Shown piece after piece: positions 17,091 to 27,100 of a stretch of 64,000 nt of DNA. Numbering within the stretch: position 1 is the first letter of the stretch; each line of letters begins with the position of its first letter. The stretch covers positions 62,001 to 126,000 of the forward strand of contig JAAVHZ010000020.1 of NCBI GenBank assembly GCA_014799465.1, in the 5' to 3' direction. The stretch comes from Lachnospiraceae bacterium (GTDB lineage Bacteria > Bacillota > Clostridia > Lachnospirales > Lachnospiraceae). The notes below the pieces were generated by a model. That model was not told the origin of the DNA. It saw only the letters and a list, made by a program, of their open reading frames with translations, and did no database searches. The position numbers were made by a program, and so were the translations under genes.

Positions 17091-17219
17091 TTATTCCCGC
17101 AAGCAACGAGCCAAGTGGCTGCTTGCAGACATTTGGCGACTGCTGCGAGGGTCAAATACCCCGCAGCTTGTTGCGTTACAAATTTGATGCCCCGTCAGCT
17201 TGCTGCGGGGTATTTGACT
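17091..17219. repeat. 129-bp dispersed repeat, full copy 1
   Basis: Almost identical over 129 bp to 60672-60800. It contains two hairpins: GCAAGCA...TGCTTGC near the left end with an inner AGCC/GGCT, and ATACCCCGCAGC...GCTGCGGGGTAT at the right end. Shortened copies are at 24091-24153 and 49065-49112. All copies are intergenic. It looks like a REP/MITE-type element or a structured RNA; it has no coding sense of its own. Confidence 0.8.
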
Positions 17220-17344
17220 GTTTAATAGCATCATTCTACCACAACCATCCCTATAATTCCATTAAATTTTGATTAAACCGCATCTGCCTCATTCAAATTA
17301 TGTCATACTGTTATAGCCTTTTAAGGATTGAGAAAGTCAGTTTG

Positions 17345-17417
17345 TTGATTGAATTTGAAAATATTTGACTGAAAATGAATAAAAATGATTGACGTTGACT
17401 GGAAATAAATGTATAAT
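17345..17417 (+). promoter_or_regulatory. Fructose operon promoter and candidate FruR operators
   Basis: TTGACG (17389-17394), a 17-bp spacer and a perfect TATAAT (17412-17417) lie 53 bases before fruR. Imperfect direct repeats overlap it: TTGATTGAATTTGAAAAT (about 17345), TTTGACTGAAAATGAATA (about 17364) and TTGACTGGAAATAAATG (17395-17411). The last occupies the promoter spacer, so a DeoR-type repressor bound there would block transcription. Confidence 0.65.
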
Positions 17418-17470
17418 ACAAATATAAAGAAAACCCATTATTTTACATTAAAATAAGGGAGGAATAAAAA

Positions 17471-18214
17471 ATGTTAATAGAAAAAAGATTTCGGGAAATA
17501 CTGGAAATAGTGAATCGTGAAAAAAGCGTAACGGTTCAGGAACTGATGAATGTGCTTCATACATCAGAATCCACAATAAGAAGAGATTTAAATACTCTTG
17601 ACTCAGAAGGCAAGCTTATTAAAGTACATGGAGGTGCAATGGCTGTTGAAGGAGTATTTAACGGAGTAGATTCAGAGATACAGGTAAGGCAGGAGATTAA
17701 TACAGAAGATAAGGCGGTAATTGCAGAATATGCATCATCTCTGATTGAAGACAATGATTTTGTATATCTGGATGCCGGAACTACAACAGAAAAGATAATA
17801 GATTATCTTAAAGTTAAAAATGCGGTTTTTGTTACGGATTCACTGATAAATGCAAAGAAACTGGCACGGAAGGGATATAGGTCATATATTCTGGGAGGTG
17901 AATTTAAATCAAGTACAGAAGCAGTAGTGGGTTCGGAGGCACTGGAAAGTCTTGGAAAGTACAATTTTACTAAAGGATTTTTTGGTACAAACGGAATATC
18001 CAGGAAGGAGGGATTAAGCACACCTGATGTCAAAGAAGCAGCAGTGAAAAAGAAGGCAATGGAAAGATGTGTGAAGAAGTATATTCTGGCAGACAAAAGC
18101 AAGTTTTCAAAGATTTCACCTATAACTTTTGCAGATTTTGATGAAGCTTTAATTATTACTACAGGGTTAAGTGATAAGGCATTTAAAGATTGTGCAAATA
18201 TATTGGAGGTATGA
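17471..18214 (+). CDS. fruR: DeoR-family repressor of the fructose operon
   Basis: 247 residues. The N-terminal winged helix is of the DeoR type (RFREILEIVNREKSVTVQEL, then TSESTIRRDLNTLDSEGKL), and the C-terminal sugar-phosphate sensing domain has the typical DAGTTTEKI and LGGEF boxes. The family uses a phosphorylated sugar as inducer, here most likely fructose 1-phosphate because fruK follows three bases downstream. It is the first gene of fruR-fruK-fruA-ptsH-ptsI and probably represses its own promoter. Confidence 0.88.
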   Translation: MLIEKRFREILEIVNREKSVTVQELMNVLHTSESTIRRDLNTLDSEGKLIKVHGGAMAVEGVFNGVDSEIQVRQEINTEDKAVIAEYASSLIEDNDFVYLDAGTTTEKIIDYLKVKNAVFVTDSLINAKKLARKGYRSYILGGEFKSSTEAVVGSEALESLGKYNFTKGFFGTNGISRKEGLSTPDVKEAAVKKKAMERCVKKYILADKSKFSKISPITFADFDEALIITTGLSDKAFKDCANILEV

Positions 18215-18217
18215 TAA

Positions 18218-19126
18218 ATGATATATACAGTGACATTTAATCCTTCCCTTGACTATATAGTCACTGTGGATGACTTTCAGACGGGAAAGGTAAACAGGAC
18301 AAGAGAAGAAAAAGTATTTGCCGGAGGTAAGGGCGTTAATGTATCCATTGTATTAAAAAATCTTGGATATGAAAGTACGGCACTGGGATATACGGCAGGA
18401 TTTACGGGAGATGAAATTAACAGAATACTTAAGGAGAAAGGTATAAATACTAATTTTAAGAAAGTTAAAGAAGGTATAAGCAGAATAAATGTTAAATTAA
18501 AATCTTCTGAAGAAAGCGAGATAAACGGACAGGGACCGGCGATAAACAGTGATGATGTTGAGTATCTGTACAGTAAACTTGAAAAAGAATTAAAAAAAGA
18601 TGACATACTGGTTCTGGCAGGCAGTATACCGGATGTCATGTCACAGGAATCATACAGCGATATAATGAAAAGGCTGATGGGGAAAAATGTAAAGATAGTA
18701 GTAGATGCCACCAGAGACTTATTGGTAAATGTACTGAAATACCATCCGTTTCTTGTGAAACCCAATAATCACGAGCTTGGAGAGATATTTGGAGTAGAAA
18801 TAAACAGCAGGAGTAAGGCGGCAGAGTACGGAAAAAAACTTCAGGAAAAGGGTGCGGAAAATGTACTTGTGTCAATGGCAGGAAAAGGTGCGGTACTAAT
18901 TACAAAAGACGGTAAGGTGTTAGAGTCAGATGCACCAAAAGGCAGGGTGGTAAATTCTGTAGGAGCAGGAGATTCAATGGTAGCAGGATTTATAGCTGGT
19001 TTTTTAAATCATAATGATTATGAAGAAGCATTTAAAATGGGACTATGTACCGGAAGTGCAAGTGCATTTTCAGAAGAACTTGCAACAATGGAAGATGTGG
19101 AACGTTTAATGAGTGTGCAAAAATAA
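18218..19126 (+). CDS. fruK: 1-phosphofructokinase
   Basis: 302 residues, full length for the PfkB family, starting MIYTVTFNPSLDYIV. It phosphorylates fructose 1-phosphate, the product of the PTS import step, to fructose 1,6-bisphosphate. Visible signatures are GGKGVNVS (sugar binding), VKPNNHELGE and the C-terminal NSVGAGDSMVAGF, which carries the catalytic Asp of GAGD. Ribosome binding site TTGGAGG lies before the ATG. The gene order with a DeoR regulator before and fruA after makes the fructose assignment strong against tagatose 6-phosphate kinase. Confidence 0.92.
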   Translation: MIYTVTFNPSLDYIVTVDDFQTGKVNRTREEKVFAGGKGVNVSIVLKNLGYESTALGYTAGFTGDEINRILKEKGINTNFKKVKEGISRINVKLKSSEESEINGQGPAINSDDVEYLYSKLEKELKKDDILVLAGSIPDVMSQESYSDIMKRLMGKNVKIVVDATRDLLVNVLKYHPFLVKPNNHELGEIFGVEINSRSKAAEYGKKLQEKGAENVLVSMAGKGAVLITKDGKVLESDAPKGRVVNSVGAGDSMVAGFIAGFLNHNDYEEAFKMGLCTGSASAFSEELATMEDVERLMSVQK

Positions 19127-19156
19127 AATAAAAATATTTTGGAAAGGAGAGGTATT

Positions 19157-21091
19157 ATGAAGATTACAGATTTACTTGATAAAAAAAGCATAGATTTAAA
19201 AGGAAATGTAAAAGATAAGAAAAGTACCCTTAACAAAATGGTAGACCTGATGGTAAAAAGCGGAAAGATTAACGATATCGAAAAGTACAGAAAAGGTGTA
19301 TTCGCAAGGGAAGAAGAAGGTACTACAGGTATTGGCGAAGGCATAGCCATACCACACTGTAAGTCAGATGCAGTTAATTCACCGGGGCTTGCCGCAATGG
19401 TAGTTCCTGACGGGGTAGAGTTTGAGGCACTGGATGGTGCACCGGTCAATCTTATATTTTTAATAGCGGCACCTGATACAGAAGATAACATCCATCTTGA
19501 TGTACTTAGTAAGTTGTCCGTACTTTTAATGGATGAGAAGTTTACAGGTGATTTAAAATCAGCAAAATCGGCAGATGAATTTATACGAATCATAGATAAA
19601 GCCGAAAGTGGCAAGGACAATGAAGAAAAAGATAAAGTAAAAGAACAGACAGAATCATCAGATAAGGTAAAGATTCTTGCCGTAACCGGATGTCCTACTG
19701 GTATAGCACATACCTATATGGCAGCAGAAAGTCTTGAAAAGACAGCTACTGAAATGGGATATCAGATAAAGGTTGAGACAAGGGGTTCAGGCGGTGCAAA
19801 AAATGTACTGACAGATAAAGAGATAGCAGATGCATGTTGTATAATTGTTGCTGCAGATACTCAGGTTCCGATGGAAAGGTTTGACGGAAAAAAAGTTATT
19901 CAGTGTAAGGTGGCAGATGGTATCAGCAAGGCAGAACAGTTAATTGACAGAGCCGTCAAAGGAGATGCACCTGTATATCATGCATCAGGTAATGCAGACA
20001 CAGTACAGGAGTCAGGTGGTGACGGAGACAGCATAGGACATCGTATATATAAAGATCTCATGAATGGAGTGTCTCATATGCTTCCGTTTGTAGTAGGCGG
20101 AGGTATATTAATAGCATTAGCATTCCTTCTGGATGATTATTCCATTGACCCTTCCAATTTTGGTACTAATACTCCGGTAGCGGCATGGTTTAAAGCCATA
20201 GGTGGATATGCATTCAGCTTTATGCTTCCGGTACTTGCAGGTTACATTGCGATGAGCATTGCTGACAGACCGGGAATTGTAGTAGGTTTTGTAGGAGGTT
20301 ATATTGCATCTGTCGGTGCAACTTTTAGTGACCCGTTTGCAGAACATACAGTGGCGGCAGGATTTTTAGGAGCATTATTTGCAGGTTTTGCAGCAGGGTA
20401 TATTGTAAAGGGAGTGCAAAAACTTTGTGATTATCTTCCGGAGGCTCTTAATGGTATTAAATCAATCCTTATATATCCTCTTGCCGGAACGCTTCTTATC
20501 GGACTGCTGATGTGTGCAGTTGACCCGGCAGTGGCATGGCTTAACACAGGATTATCATCATTCTTAAACTCAATGGGTGACAGCAGCAAGATACTTCTCG
20601 GATGCGTTCTTGGAGGAATGATGTCTATAGATATGGGTGGTCCGTTTAATAAGGCAGCTTATGTGTTCGGTACAGGAATGTTGGCAGAGCAGAATGAAAG
20701 CGGATTTATGATAATGGCGGCAGTTATGATAGGAGGAATGATACCTCCACTTGCAATAGCCATTGCATCTACATTTTTCAAGAATAAATTTACTGAAGAA
20801 GAGAGAAAATCGGGACTTGTAAATTACATTATGGGACTTTGCTTTATATCAGAAGGTGCTATTCCTTATGCGGCATCTGACCCATTAAGAGTTATACCGT
20901 CATGTATAGCTGGTTCAGCCGTGGCAGGAGGTTTGTCTATGGCATTTGGCTGTACTTTAAGGGCTCCACATGGAGGAGTATTCGTATTTCCTACAATCGG
21001 TAATGTGGGTGGATATATTATAGCACTTGTGGCAGGTTCCATAGTCGGAGCTGTACTGTTAGGTATTTTAAAAAAGAATGTTGCAAAATAA
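19157..21091 (+). CDS. fruA: Fructose PTS EIIABC
   Basis: 644 residues from ATG 19157, with GGAAAGGAGAGG upstream; the TTG at 19139 is rejected. Domains in order: EIIA about 1-150 with phospho-His67 in IAIPHCKS, EIIB about 172-270 with phospho-Cys179 in VTGCPTGIAHT, and EIIC about 290-640 with several membrane helices and the signature region FVVGGGILIA. It takes up fructose as fructose 1-phosphate. The single-polypeptide A-B-C order is that of Gram-positive FruA. Confidence 0.93.
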   Translation: MKITDLLDKKSIDLKGNVKDKKSTLNKMVDLMVKSGKINDIEKYRKGVFAREEEGTTGIGEGIAIPHCKSDAVNSPGLAAMVVPDGVEFEALDGAPVNLIFLIAAPDTEDNIHLDVLSKLSVLLMDEKFTGDLKSAKSADEFIRIIDKAESGKDNEEKDKVKEQTESSDKVKILAVTGCPTGIAHTYMAAESLEKTATEMGYQIKVETRGSGGAKNVLTDKEIADACCIIVAADTQVPMERFDGKKVIQCKVADGISKAEQLIDRAVKGDAPVYHASGNADTVQESGGDGDSIGHRIYKDLMNGVSHMLPFVVGGGILIALAFLLDDYSIDPSNFGTNTPVAAWFKAIGGYAFSFMLPVLAGYIAMSIADRPGIVVGFVGGYIASVGATFSDPFAEHTVAAGFLGALFAGFAAGYIVKGVQKLCDYLPEALNGIKSILIYPLAGTLLIGLLMCAVDPAVAWLNTGLSSFLNSMGDSSKILLGCVLGGMMSIDMGGPFNKAAYVFGTGMLAEQNESGFMIMAAVMIGGMIPPLAIAIASTFFKNKFTEEERKSGLVNYIMGLCFISEGAIPYAASDPLRVIPSCIAGSAVAGGLSMAFGCTLRAPHGGVFVFPTIGNVGGYIIALVAGSIVGAVLLGILKKNVAK

Positions 21092-21134
21092 CAATAAATT
21101 TTTATAGTCATAATGACAGAATGGAGGAATTATA

Positions 21135-21392
21135 ATGAAAGAATTTAAGTATGTAATGACAGATCCACAGGGTATGCACGCAAGACCGGCAGGTTTGTTT
21201 GTAAAAGAGGCGGCAGCATGTAAATGTAATGTAACCATCTCAAAGGACGGTAAGGAAGTAGATGCAAAGAGGATTCTTGGTGTTATGGGGCTGGGAATTA
21301 AGCAGGGACAGGAGATTGTGATTAAGACTGATGGTGAAGATGAGGAACAGGCAAGCGAGAAGCTTAACACATTCTTAAAAGAAAACTTATAA
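21135..21392 (+). CDS. ptsH: HPr-like phosphocarrier lacking Ser46
   Basis: 85 residues, the normal HPr length. The EI phosphorylation site is intact: QGMHARPAG with His15. At the position of the regulatory serine the sequence is AKRILGVMGLG, so residue 46 is Arg instead of the Ser of KSIMGVMSLG in Bacillus HPr. HPr kinase therefore could not phosphorylate it. It can carry phosphate from EI to FruA but should not act as CcpA co-repressor. It sits in the fructose operon with its own EI, so it may be a dedicated carrier while another HPr elsewhere does the regulation. Confidence 0.92.
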   Translation: MKEFKYVMTDPQGMHARPAGLFVKEAAACKCNVTISKDGKEVDAKRILGVMGLGIKQGQEIVIKTDGEDEEQASEKLNTFLKENL

Positions 21393-21407
21393 GAGGAGAG
21401 GATGTGC

Positions 21408-23021
21408 ATGGAAGCTGTAAGAGGAAAGAGTGTATATGGAGGAATTGCCATAGGAAGGGTCTGGGTTTTTGATAAAGGTGATTCCACTGTAAAAAGAATT
21501 CATATTGAAGATACTTCCGCAGAGATTAAGAGATTTGAAAATGCAAAAGAGAATGCAAAAGAACAACTTGGTGCATTATATGAGAAGGCACTTAAGGAAG
21601 TGGGAGAAGTAAATGCACAGATATTTGAAGTGCACCAGATGATGTTGGATGATCTTGATTATGTGGAATCCATTATTCATATGATAGAGAATCAGAATGT
21701 AAATGCAGAGTATGCGGTGGCAGTTACCGGAGACAACTTTTCAGAAATGTTTGCGGCTATGGAAGATGATTATATGAAAGCCAGGGCAGCGGATGTAAAG
21801 GACATATCTAACCGTTTAGTATCAGTCCTGCAGGGTGATGAGCAGGGCGGTATATCAGGAGATGAACCGGTTATCATTGTTGCTGATGACCTTGCCCCAA
21901 GTGAGACAGTACAGCTTGATAAAAATAAGGTTCTTGCTTTTGTTACAAAACATGGTTCTACTAATTCACACACTGCCATACTGGCAAGAACCATGAACAT
22001 ACCTGCACTTATAGGTGTGGATTATCCAGAGGACATAGACGGCAAACAGATGGTAGTTGACGGATATAATGGAAGTGTATATATTGAACCGGATGATGCA
22101 ACTTTAAAGAAATTTGAAGATATCAGAAATGAAGACAGAAATAAACAAAAACTTCTTCAGGAGCTTAAAGGAAAAGATGATATAACTAAGTCAGGAAGAA
22201 AGATAAAACTGTATGCTAATATAGGAACTGTTACAGATGTGGCTTCAGTGCTTCAAAATGATGCGGCAGGAATAGGATTGTTCAGAAGTGAATTCTTATA
22301 TCTCGGAAGAGAAGACTATCCTTCAGAAGAGGAGCAGTTTCAGGCATACAAGACAGTAGCAGAAAATATGGCAGGCAAAAAGGTAATTATAAGAACCCTT
22401 GATATAGGTGCAGACAAAAAAGCAGATTATTTTAATCTGGAAAAAGAAGAGAATCCTGCAATGGGATACAGGGCAATAAGAATCTGCCTTACAAGACATG
22501 ATATATTTAAGACCCAGTTAAGGGCAATATACAGGGCAGCCAGATATGGGAATATTTCCATTATGTATCCAATGATAATATCCGTAGATGAGGTAAGGCA
22601 GATTAAGAAAATTGTGAAAGAAGTAAAAGCTGAACTTGACAGCAAGCAGATACCATATGGAGAAGTGGAGCAGGGTATAATGATTGAGACGCCGGCTGCA
22701 GTTATGATAAGTGATTTGCTGGCAAAGGAAGTGGAGTTTTTCAGCATAGGCACAAATGACCTTACACAGTATACACTGGCAATAGACAGGCAGAATCCAC
22801 AGTTAGACAACATATATGATTCACATCATGATGCCATATTGCGGATGATTCAGATGACTGTAGATAATGCACATAAGGAAAACTGCTGGGTAGGTATATG
22901 CGGCGAACTGGGTGCAGATACCACGCTGACCGATACATTTGTAAAAATGGGTATTGATGAGTTGTCTGTAACACCATCGGCAGTATTAAAAGTAAGAGAG
23001 AAAATCAGGGCATGTGATTAA
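21408..23021 (+). CDS. ptsI: PTS enzyme I
   Basis: 537 residues from ATG 21408; AGGAG at 21394-21398 gives 9 bases of spacing, better than the ATG at 21402. It autophosphorylates with phosphoenolpyruvate and passes the phosphate to HPr. Phospho-His188 lies in HGSTNSHTAILAR, the PEP-binding region reads MIETPAAVMISD with FSIGTNDLTQY, and the C-terminal active Cys is in GICGEL. The length is slightly shorter than the usual 570-575. It is the last gene of the operon, ended by a clear terminator. Confidence 0.94.
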   Translation: MEAVRGKSVYGGIAIGRVWVFDKGDSTVKRIHIEDTSAEIKRFENAKENAKEQLGALYEKALKEVGEVNAQIFEVHQMMLDDLDYVESIIHMIENQNVNAEYAVAVTGDNFSEMFAAMEDDYMKARAADVKDISNRLVSVLQGDEQGGISGDEPVIIVADDLAPSETVQLDKNKVLAFVTKHGSTNSHTAILARTMNIPALIGVDYPEDIDGKQMVVDGYNGSVYIEPDDATLKKFEDIRNEDRNKQKLLQELKGKDDITKSGRKIKLYANIGTVTDVASVLQNDAAGIGLFRSEFLYLGREDYPSEEEQFQAYKTVAENMAGKKVIIRTLDIGADKKADYFNLEKEENPAMGYRAIRICLTRHDIFKTQLRAIYRAARYGNISIMYPMIISVDEVRQIKKIVKEVKAELDSKQIPYGEVEQGIMIETPAAVMISDLLAKEVEFFSIGTNDLTQYTLAIDRQNPQLDNIYDSHHDAILRMIQMTVDNAHKENCWVGICGELGADTTLTDTFVKMGIDELSVTPSAVLKVREKIRACD

Positions 23022-23035
23022 CTGCAATATTTAAT

Positions 23036-23082
23036 AAAGGCTTCAATCCGGGAGAATACTTCTCGGATGAAGCCTTTTTTAA
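23036..23082 (+). terminator. Terminator of the fructose operon
   Basis: AAAGGCTTCAATCCGGGAG and a pairing TTCTCGGATGAAGCCTTTT form a long stem with an AATAC loop, followed by T6. It may serve the convergent AraC-GGDEF gene as well. Confidence 0.85.
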
Positions 23083-23102
23083 TATGGGTAATAGTGCAGT
23101 AG

Positions 23103-23900
23103 TTATTCTTTGCTTTCCTTAATGGCATTATGCAGTCCCGCAAATACTTCTTCGTAACGATAGCATTCTTTAAGACTTACGACAGCTACATGAAGTGCTA
23201 AAGGTATTTCTTGATTTTCATAAGTAAATGTCTGATTATTTATGCAACGGATTTTATCTGCAATCTGTTCTGCATATACCTTGTCACTGCTGTCTGTTAA
23301 AATACAGAATTCGTCGCCGCCAATGCGAAATACAATATCTTCTTCACCGGATGCTGCCGTCATACGCCGCATTTGCTCTAAAATCGCTAAATCACCTGCT
23401 TTTTTAGATATCTCATTAATTGATATCATATGTTTAATGTCACAAAGAACGAAAAAGCAGTCCTTTCTTTCCTGAAATAAATCATATAACTCACTAATAT
23501 CTACATGTCTTCTCATCATAATATAATTGTCTCCTTTCTTGGGTGGTACATTTAACCTTGGAAATAACTCGGTGAATTTTGCCATGCGAAATTCAGAAGG
23601 TTTGCAGTTCCATATTTGTTCAAATGCACGTGCAAAGGATTCGTGGGTACTATAGCCATATTCAAGGGCAATATCCAAAATGGATATTTTTGGCTGTTGT
23701 GATAATTTCTTTGCAGCTAACATCATCCTTCTGCGGACAATGTATTCATGCACAGAAATATCATATACACTGCGAAACAATTTTTCGAGGGTGGATTTTG
23801 AGCAGAAGCAAATAGCTGCAACATCTTCAGTTTTGATTTCCTCACGCAAATGGACTTCTATGTATTCAAGTGCTGCCATTAAAATTTCTATGTTCTGCAT
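23103..23900 (-). CDS. AraC-type DNA-binding protein fused to a GGDEF domain
   Basis: 265 residues from ATG 23900, preceded by GGAGGATGGACT. Residues 1-105 are a two-helix-turn-helix AraC domain (DVAAICFCSKSTLEKLF and ILDIALEYGYSTHESFARAF). Residues about 135-265 are a GGDEF-type cyclase domain with FVLCDIKHM (first metal Asp) and an intact RIGGDEF. It could make cyclic di-GMP or just sense nucleotides; no receiver or sensor domain is present. It is convergent with the fructose operon, and the amylase gene lies upstream of it on the same strand. Confidence 0.82.
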   Translation of the reverse strand: MQNIEILMAALEYIEVHLREEIKTEDVAAICFCSKSTLEKLFRSVYDISVHEYIVRRRMMLAAKKLSQQPKISILDIALEYGYSTHESFARAFEQIWNCKPSEFRMAKFTELFPRLNVPPKKGDNYIMMRRHVDISELYDLFQERKDCFFVLCDIKHMISINEISKKAGDLAILEQMRRMTAASGEEDIVFRIGGDEFCILTDSSDKVYAEQIADKIRCINNQTFTYENQEIPLALHVAVVSLKECYRYEEVFAGLHNAIKESKE

Positions 23901-24044
23901 AGTCCATCCTCCTTTCCGATATCGTAAAATTATTATATCAGAGATAATCATATAAAGTTTGATATTTTGAGTAAAATTTCAAGTCAATATATTGTTGACT
24001 TCAAACGTAACAGTGCCTCTTTATGGTTCTGACCAATAAAAACA

Positions 24045-24083
24045 TGCCCTCCGGCTATGCAACAAATACATAGCTGGAGGGCA
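24045..24083 (-). terminator. Terminator downstream of the amylase gene
   Basis: TGCCCTCCGGCTATG and CATAGCTGGAGGGCA pair almost perfectly around a 9-base loop. On the minus strand the stem is followed by TGTTTTTATT. It ends the amylase transcript after the partial repeat copy. Confidence 0.8.
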
Positions 24084-24090
24084 GTTCATT

Positions 24091-24153
24091 TTATTCCCGC
24101 GAGCAACGAGCCAAAGTCAATCACGCTTGACCTTGGCGACTGCCGCGTTACCG
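24091..24153. repeat. Dispersed repeat, partial copy
   Basis: Shares TTATTCCCGC-AGCAACGAGCCAA and GGCGACTGC with the 129-bp repeat at 17091, but the middle differs (agtcaatcacgcttgacctt) and the right hairpin is missing. It lies between the amylase stop codon and its terminator. Confidence 0.65.
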
Positions 24154-24156
24154 ATT

Positions 24157-27100
24157 TTATTTTCTAATCTTTGCTTTGGAACTGACGCCCCTTGCTTTTA
24201 ATATGCTCGTATAACTCTTGAGCTTGCTTTTTGGAACGGTAATAGTCGCCTTTGAATAAATGCCCTTAAACGCATTACTTCCTACGTTCTTTTTGGTTAA
24301 CTTAGTAGTCTTGATTTTAATACTCTTAAGATTTTTACATCCATTGAATGCATTCTTTCCAATCGTCTTTACCTTAGCCGGTATCGTGATAGATTTGAGA
24401 CTCCTGCACTTATAAAATGCTTTTTCTTCTATCTTGCTAAGCTTAGACGGCAATGTAGCTATGCTAAGCTTTGTACAGCCACCAAATGCATTTTTACCGA
24501 TTGTGGTTACATTCTTACCAAATGTTACCTTGGTCAATTTCGTACAGCTGCTGAATGCATTTGTACCAATTGTGGTTACATTATTTCCTATTGTTACCTT
24601 GCTTAAATTCTTACAATTACTAAATGCATTCTTTCCAATCGTCTTTACCTTAGCCGGTATCATGATGGATTTGAGATTTGTGCACTTATAAAATGCTTTT
24701 TCTGCTATCTTGCTAAGCTTAGACGGTAATGTAACTGTGCTAAGCTTTGTACAGCCACCAAATGCATTTTTACCGATTGTGGTTACATTCTTACCAAATG
24801 TTACCTTGGTCAATTTCGTACAGTTGCTGAATGCATTTGCACTAATTGTTGTTACATTCTTACCTATTATTACTTCACTTAAATTCTTACAATTGCTGAA
24901 TGCATTTGTACCAATTGTCTTTACATTGTCTCCAACAATAATCTTTTTCACTGTAGCATTACCCTTAAATGCATCACCTGCAACAGCGGTTACTTTATAT
25001 ACTTCTCCATTGATAGAAATGGCATTTGGTACAACAAGCGTATCTTTTTCGCTTCCTGCTACAATATATTTCACAGTCTTGGAAGTCGACCCATCACTGG
25101 TTACTATGTAAACAGAATTTGTTGTGGTATCCTCAACAGAATCTCCTTTCTCCACATTGTCCGGCACAGTTATAACAGGGATGTAATTTATGTTGTTAAT
25201 ATTTTCATTGTCACCTGTTGCCGGAATCTCTTCCGTTCTGGTATTGCTGCATTTGGTACAGGTATAAGTCATGATACCTTTTTCTGTTGCTGTTGCCTCT
25301 TTGGTCACTTTGCCGGAATCCCATGAATGTCCGACGGCAGGAATATCATTACCCTTTTCTACTTCCTCACCACAGACTGTACAGAATGAATCACCGGTAT
25401 AACCTTTTTCTGTACAGGTAGCTGCCTTCTCGTTTTTAACCTCCAAACTTAAGTGCCTGCATACTGCCGGAATCTCTTCCGTCTTTGTTTCAGTACATCT
25501 GCTACATTTGTAAGTCATCTCTCCGGTCTCTGTCGCAGTAGGCTCCTTGGTTATACTTCCTTCATCCCATGAATGTCCGAGAGCCTTTGTTTCTGTACCG
25601 GTTTCTATTGTTAATTGACAGTCTTCACAATATTTATCACCGGTATAACCTTTTTCTGTACAGGTAGCCGCTTTTTCATTATTTAATTTTATTTTGTCAA
25701 TTGAATGTTCACAGTCACTTTTTGTTATCTTTACTGAAACGCTTACCGTTTCAAAATTATTCTTGTCTGCTTCTTCATACACTGCTGTCGCTGTAACAGG
25801 CACTCCTGTTTCCAGTTTTTTATCGGCATCTTCCTCTGACCATTTCCATCCTGAAGGCAGTTCAATGTCAGATACCTTTTCAGCAGACTTTGGAGCAATC
25901 TTTTCAGTTCCCGGTATTCCTGATAATGGTCCTGTTGCTTTAGCAATAGTAAAAGTTTTCTCAATCGTTCCCGTATAGTCACCCATACAGGTAACAACAG
26001 CAGAAGCCTCACCTGCATTGATATTATTCTTATATGATATGGTATAATCAACATTCTTAGTTAAAAGCTTTTTCCCTGCCTTTACAATAATCTGAGGCGT
26101 TTTAGCTTTCCCGTCATATACAATATCTGCATCAACCACTGTTACATTTATGGAAATATCATCATGCTTTGCTCCACATTCTGTGCAGACCCCGGATGAC
26201 CAGGTATGGCCTTTTGCCGGAATAACAGTTCCCTTAACAGTCTCTTCACCGCAGTCCGTACAAACAGTATCTCCTGTATATCCGGCCTCTGTACAGGTAG
26301 CATCTTTAGCTCCCCGGACTGTTGTATTGTTGTGTTTACAGTCTACCGGCTGATTTGTTCCACACACTGTGCATACACCAGAAGACCAATTATGACCTTT
26401 TGCCGGAATAACAGTTCCCTTAACAGTCTCTTCATTACAGTCTGTACAAACCGTGTCTCCCGTATATCCGGTCTCTGTACAGGTAGCATCTTTAGCTCCC
26501 CGGATTGTCGTATTGCTGTGATTACAGTCTATTGGCTGATTTGTTCCACACACTGTACATACACCTGAAGACCAATTGTGGCCTTTTGCCGGAATGACTG
26601 TTCCCTTAACGGTCACTTTACCGCAGTTCGTACAAACAGTATCTCCCGTATATCCGGCCTCTGTACAGGTAGCATCTTTTTTGTTTCTTACCTCTGTCTT
26701 GTCATGTGTACATTCTTGAGTCTGTGTCGTGAATGTATATGTAAATGATTTTACGGCAGCGGTTTCACCATTCAATGCCTTGATGATTACATTGTCTGCC
26801 TGTCCTTTAGACAGTCCGTCACCTACTTTCAATGTAACGCTTCCTGTAAACTCTGTTTCATTTCCGTCATTGAGCTTATATGTGCAGGTTTCCCCATCTT
26901 TTACGGTAAAGGTGACCTCTGTCGCTTTCGTGATGCTGCCTGATGCAAGGCTTGCAGTGATTGCAGGCTTTGTCCCACTGACATAATCTTCCCATTTTCC
27001 TGCATTGTACAGCTTTCCTGCGGATGGCAGTTCCAAATCATCTGTCTGCTTGCCGTTGCCGCCATTATTAAAGATGATGTGGTCGAATTTATCCTCAGGA

